Source of the DNA: RGIG5612 sp050944475
Lineage (GTDB): Bacteria > Bacillota > Clostridia > Lachnospirales > Lachnospiraceae
Reading direction: 5' to 3'
Assembly (NCBI GenBank): GCA_050944475.1
Contig: JBMNRD010000002.1
Coordinates: 1 to 64,000, forward strand
DNA length: 64,000 bases
The position numbers were made by a program, and so were the translations under genes. Below, piece after piece: positions 60,636 to 64,000 of the stretch; position 1 is the stretch's first letter; each line of letters starts with the position of its first letter. A model generated the notes under the pieces. That model had not been told where the DNA came from, ran no database searches, and saw only the letters and a list, made by a program, of their open reading frames with translations.

Positions 60636-61493
60636 ATGGATGACAGCGGCAGTCACACAGGTCTGTTTAGTAAGATTTTCAGGCAAAGGTCAGAGGAGAC
60701 TGCAGAGGACGAAATAGTTTCTATTCTGACCGAAGGGCAGGACCAGGGCACGATACTTGAAAGCGAAGCCGAGATGATTACCAATATTTTTGAATTGGAT
60801 GATATTGAGGCGTCGGAAATCATGACACATAGGAAAAACCTGAGCGCAATCGACGGAAGCTGGACGCTTGAAGATACGATACAGTTTATCTGCCGGATGA
60901 ATTTTTCGAGATTTCCGGTTTACAAGGATAATATTGACAATATCATAGGGGTGCTGCATATCAGAGATGCAATGCGCGCCTACATGGATGAATCAAATCG
61001 CGGCCTTGAATTAACGGAAATCGAAGACATTTTTCAAAAGGCATATTTTATCCCCGAAACCAGCAAGATAAATACCGTTTTTCGAAATATGCAGGCTGAC
61101 AAAATCCATATGGGAATCGTTGTGGATGAATACGGCCAGACCGCCGGAATTGTCGCTATGGAGGATATCATCGAAGAGATTGTGGGCAATATTTTTGATG
61201 AACATGACGTTGTTGAATACAATATCATCAGAGTCGGTGAAAATATTTACGATGTCAAAGGCTTGACACCATTGTCCGAGGTTGAGGAAGAACTGGGTAT
61301 AGAATATGATGATGAGGATAATGATACGCTGAACGGTTATCTTGTTTCCAAGCTCGGCCGCATCCCGTCGGATGATATCGGAACGGAGATAGTTGATGAG
61401 AGTGTTAAATACATTATTATGCTGGTTGAAGACAAAACAATTGCCCAGGTACGTATTATTATTTCCCGCGAACCGGATAATGACGGGGATTAA
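60636..61493 (+). CDS. CorC-like CBS domain protein without membrane domain
   Basis: The 285-residue soluble protein has a short N-terminal acidic region, two CBS domains (about residues 65-190, with MTHRKNLSAID and GIVAMEDIIEEIVGNIFDE) and a C-terminal CorC_HlyC domain (about 205-280). It lacks the DUF21 membrane domain found in full-length CNNM/HlyC transporters, so it fits the CorC type linked to Mg/Co homeostasis. CAGGGAGA lies 6-7 bases before ATG 60636. The yebC-like gene follows after 11 bases. Confidence 0.9.
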   Translation: MDDSGSHTGLFSKIFRQRSEETAEDEIVSILTEGQDQGTILESEAEMITNIFELDDIEASEIMTHRKNLSAIDGSWTLEDTIQFICRMNFSRFPVYKDNIDNIIGVLHIRDAMRAYMDESNRGLELTEIEDIFQKAYFIPETSKINTVFRNMQADKIHMGIVVDEYGQTAGIVAMEDIIEEIVGNIFDEHDVVEYNIIRVGENIYDVKGLTPLSEVEEELGIEYDDEDNDTLNGYLVSKLGRIPSDDIGTEIVDESVKYIIMLVEDKTIAQVRIIISREPDNDGD

Positions 61494-61504
61494 AGAGGTA
61501 ATTA

Positions 61505-62236
61505 ATGGCAGGACATTCAAAATTTGCGAATATAAAGCATAAGAAAGAAAAAAACGACGCTGCGAGAGGCAAGATGTTTACTATTATCGGTAAAGAAATT
61601 GCCATCGCTGTTAAGGAGGGCGGTGCAGACCCCAACAACAATTCCAAGCTTCGTGATGTAATTGCCAAGGCCAAGGCCAATAACATGCCGAACGATACTA
61701 TCGAGCGCGGCATCAAAAAGGCCTCCGGTGAGGGCGGCAGCGTGAATTATGAGGCCATTACATATGAAGGCTACGGCCCGGGCGGCATTGCCATAATTGT
61801 AAGCACGCTTACAGATAACAAAAATCGCACGGCAGCCAATGTGAAATATGCATTTACAAAGGGCGGCGGAAGTATCGGAACTCCCGGTTGCGTATCCTAC
61901 ATGTTTGACAAAAAGGGTCAGATTATCATTGACAAGGAAGAGGCCGGGGATATAGATTCGGACGAGCTTATGATGAATGCGCTTGATTACGGTGCTGAAG
62001 ATTTTATTGAAGAGGAGGATTCCTTCGTAATCCTTACACCTCCTGAAAACTTCAGCGAGGTCAGGTCAGGCCTTGAATCCGACAATACACCCATGATGGA
62101 TGCTGATATAATTATGCTTCCCCAAAATTATGTGGAATTGACAAGCGAAGATGATATTAAGAACCTGAATCGTATCCTTGACCTGCTTGACGAGGATGAT
62201 GATGTTCAGGAGGTTTTCCACAACCGGGACGAGTAG
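61505..62236 (+). CDS. YebC/PmpR family DNA-binding regulatory protein
   Basis: The 243-residue protein starts MAGHSKFANIKHKK, the hallmark of the family (usually MAGHSKWANIKHRK), and has YEGYGPGGIAIIV near residue 87. Recent work on this family links some members to translation of difficult (proline-rich) sequences, others to transcription; which applies here is open. AAAGAGG lies 7 bases before ATG 61505. Confidence 0.95.
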   Translation: MAGHSKFANIKHKKEKNDAARGKMFTIIGKEIAIAVKEGGADPNNNSKLRDVIAKAKANNMPNDTIERGIKKASGEGGSVNYEAITYEGYGPGGIAIIVSTLTDNKNRTAANVKYAFTKGGGSIGTPGCVSYMFDKKGQIIIDKEEAGDIDSDELMMNALDYGAEDFIEEEDSFVILTPPENFSEVRSGLESDNTPMMDADIIMLPQNYVELTSEDDIKNLNRILDLLDEDDDVQEVFHNRDE

Positions 62237-62243
62237 GGAGCAA

Positions 62244-63623
62244 ATGTCTGATAAGCATATTATTGTGGGCGTGGAAAAACATTCCATTGCCCACAAACTA
62301 CATATTAAAAGCGGTGACAGACTTGTAAAAATAAACGGCAGGGGGATTGCCGACATTTTTGATTATCGTTTTCTGATTGCCGATGAATATCTGTCTATTG
62401 AAATAGAGAAGAAAAACGGGCGTATCAAAATTTTTGATATCGAAAAGGACTATGAGGAGGATTTGGGAATGACTTTTGAATCCTCGCTTATGGACGATTA
62501 TAAGTCATGCCGTAATAAATGTATTTTTTGCTTTATTGACCAGATGCCGCCGGGAATGAGAGAAACACTCTATTTCAAAGATGATGATTCGAGACTTTCA
62601 TTTCTGCAGGGTAATTATATTACTCTTACCAATATGAGCGAGGGTGATATTGACAGAATAATTGATTACCATATGGAGCCGGTAAATATTTCGGTACATA
62701 CGACAGACGCAGGATTAAGGTGCACCATGCTGAATAACCGGTTTGCCGGAGAAGTTTTGAAATATATTGACCGGCTGTACGACGCCGGCATAATGATGAA
62801 TGCCCAGATTGTGCTTTGCAAGGGAATAAATGACGGTGAACATTTGGAAAAGACCGTAAGGGACCTGATGAAATATGCTCCGATTATGCAAAGCGTCTCG
62901 GTTGTGCCGGTGGGGTTGACTAAATACAGGGACGGCCTTACACAGCTTGAGCCGATAGAAAAAAATGATGCCACCGGCGTCTTAAGGCTTATTGAGGACT
63001 TACAAAGGGAAGCCGTTGAGGAATTCGGACTGCATTTTATTCATGCAAGCGATGAATTCTATATCCTAGGGCAAAAGCCGTTTCCTGAAGAAGGGCGTTA
63101 CGACGGATACCCTCAACTCGAAAACGGGGTTGGGATGTTGAGGCTTCTGAAAGACGAATTTCTTAATAGCCTTGAAGCGGCAAGGAATGAAAAACCTGAC
63201 TGCCTGGCAAGAAGAGTCAGCGTTGCCACGGGAGTTCTCGCGGCGCCTTTTTTAGAAGAGCTTGCTGACGCATTCACGAAAAGTTTCGGCGGAGAAATAA
63301 ATATATATCCGATAAAAAATGACTTTTTCGGTGAAAGCATAACCGTGTCCGGCCTTATCTGCGGCTGTGACCTGATAAGACAGTTGAAGGGGAGGGACTT
63401 AGGAGACGAGCTTTTGATCCCTGTAAACATGTTGAGAAGCGGCGAGGAGTATTTCCTTGATGACATTACGGTTGCACAGGCCGGGGAAACGCTGAATACA
63501 GATATTACCGTTGTTCCTTTTTCCGGCGAATGTCTTTTCAGGGCATTTGCCGGAAAGGTTAATGAAAAAATCGGGAGACAGATATATGAGCAAACCCATT
63601 GTTGCAATTGTAGGCAGGCCTAA
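62244..63623 (+). CDS. DUF512 radical-SAM and PDZ domain protein
   Basis: The 459-residue protein begins with a PDZ-like domain (residues about 5-65) followed by a radical-SAM-like centre CRNKCIFCFIDQMP (CX3CX2C) near residue 90 and a C-terminal DUF512 domain. It ends in HCCNCRQA, a further Cys cluster. The function is unknown, but it nearly always lies directly upstream of der in Clostridia, which hints at a role in ribosome or rRNA biology. TAGGGAG lies 4 bases before ATG 62244. It overlaps der by 38 bases. Confidence 0.93.
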   Translation: MSDKHIIVGVEKHSIAHKLHIKSGDRLVKINGRGIADIFDYRFLIADEYLSIEIEKKNGRIKIFDIEKDYEEDLGMTFESSLMDDYKSCRNKCIFCFIDQMPPGMRETLYFKDDDSRLSFLQGNYITLTNMSEGDIDRIIDYHMEPVNISVHTTDAGLRCTMLNNRFAGEVLKYIDRLYDAGIMMNAQIVLCKGINDGEHLEKTVRDLMKYAPIMQSVSVVPVGLTKYRDGLTQLEPIEKNDATGVLRLIEDLQREAVEEFGLHFIHASDEFYILGQKPFPEEGRYDGYPQLENGVGMLRLLKDEFLNSLEAARNEKPDCLARRVSVATGVLAAPFLEELADAFTKSFGGEINIYPIKNDFFGESITVSGLICGCDLIRQLKGRDLGDELLIPVNMLRSGEEYFLDDITVAQAGETLNTDITVVPFSGECLFRAFAGKVNEKIGRQIYEQTHCCNCRQA

Positions 63624-64000
63624 TGTCGGCAAATCTACACTATTCAATGCCCTGGCAGGGGAAAAAATTTCAATTGTGAATGACCTGCCGGGAGTTACAA
63701 GGGATAGAATATATGCGGATGCATCCTGGCTTGATATGGATTTTACCGTAATCGATACAGGAGGCATTGAACCTGACAGTGATGATATAATACTTTCGCA
63801 GATGCGCTCTCAGGCGCAAACGGCAATAGATACAGCCGATGTAATTATTTTTCTCACGGACGTGCGGCAGGGTCTTGTTGACGATGATGACAAGGTTGCC
63901 GACATGCTCAGACGCAGCGGCAAGCCGGTCGTTTTAGCTGTCAATAAGGTGGATAATCCTGTTAAACAGGAAGTTGATGTATATGAATTTTACAACCTCG
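63586..64000 (+). CDS. der: Ribosome biogenesis GTPase Der (3' end outside the window)
   Basis: The visible 138 codons cover most of the first GTPase domain of this two-GTPase protein needed for 50S assembly. The P-loop GRPNVGKST is at residues 10-18, PGVTRDR follows as the switch region, DTGG is the G3 motif and NKVD the G4 motif. ATG 63586 has GGGAGA about 8 bases upstream and overlaps the DUF512 gene. The rest lies beyond the window edge; there is no sign of damage. Confidence 0.97.
   Translation, partial: MSKPIVAIVGRPNVGKSTLFNALAGEKISIVNDLPGVTRDRIYADASWLDMDFTVIDTGGIEPDSDDIILSQMRSQAQTAIDTADVIIFLTDVRQGLVDDDDKVADMLRRSGKPVVLAVNKVDNPVKQEVDVYEFYNL

Overview
The window is a dense, mostly single-direction stretch of chromosome from a low-to-mid G+C Firmicute, most likely a member of the Clostridia and probably of the family Lachnospiraceae. 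The reasons are the strong AGGAGG-type ribosome sites, the frequent TTG and GTG starts (scpA, plsX, phoH, the flippase, the transglutaminase gene, rpmF, pheT, fakA), the Firmicute housekeeping neighbourhoods (scpA-scpB, pta-ackA-rpmF, plsX-acpP-rnc-smc, phoH-ybeY, DUF512-der), GerW/YtfJ and DUF2953 (YtfI-like) genes, the Rex redox repressor and the ACT/PFL-family pair. No phage, insertion sequence, CRISPR array, tRNA or rRNA was seen. Almost everything is core genome.

Layout. 1-10757: a metallophosphoesterase cut by the window edge, scpA, scpB, a BaiN-type flavoprotein, cmk, ispH, rpsA (S1 with a long repeated acidic tail), rsmD, coaD, a coiled-coil protein, a WalJ-like metallohydrolase preceded by a possible 17-codon leader ORF, and the ACT-domain/PFL pair. 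10758-16540: tmcAL, pta-ackA, rpmF and, in the opposite direction, gdhA. 16655-23342: plsX-acpP-rnc-smc-rnhB-yraN. 23351-29148: trhA (minus strand), rpsU, phoH-ybeY, a MurJ/SpoVB-like flippase, an unknown 102-residue protein, DUF2953 and gerW. 29199-32282: rpmB (minus strand), Asp23, fakA, trmK. 32392-39971: RNase P RNA running into an NADP-isocitrate dehydrogenase with an extra C-terminal region, thrC, a small membrane exporter, glmM, yfbR and pckA, followed by a structured RNA that is probably 6S RNA. 40281-49084: yihY (minus strand), pheS-pheT, secDF and recJ. 49099-55162: a cell-surface block with a membrane-anchored transglutaminase-like protein and a lipoprotein facing a minus-strand operon that resembles dlt but has the order A-C-B-D. 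55176-58671: a minus-strand operon with an ABC-F ATPase, a PHP phosphoesterase and an alpha/beta-hydrolase-fold protein. 58690-64000: rex with its own operator, alr, a CorC-like CBS protein, a YebC/PmpR protein, the radical-SAM DUF512 protein and the start of der.

How the genes fit together. Carbon and redox genes (pta-ackA, pckA, NADP-isocitrate dehydrogenase, NADP-type gdhA, rex) suit a fermentative anaerobe that makes acetate and assimilates ammonia through glutamate. Chromosome maintenance (scpA, scpB and smc in separate places), translation (S1, L32, S21, L28, pheST, RNase P RNA, tRNA modification) and envelope synthesis (glmM, alr, flippase, plsX/acpP, secDF) make up most of the rest.

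The most unusual content is the dlt-like operon at 50706-55093. Its ligase carries Val where the classical D-alanine ligase has a selectivity Cys, and its DltD-like SGNH protein has Cys where the nucleophilic Ser is expected. It may esterify a surface polymer with something other than D-alanine; this is inference. Close by, an alpha/beta-hydrolase-fold protein has lost its nucleophile Ser (GHGMG). Other points worth checking are the 78-bp tandem repeats in the S1 gene, the extra 84 residues on isocitrate dehydrogenase, the apparent lack of a terminator between rnpB and that gene, and several promoters placed so close to start codons that leaderless mRNAs are likely.
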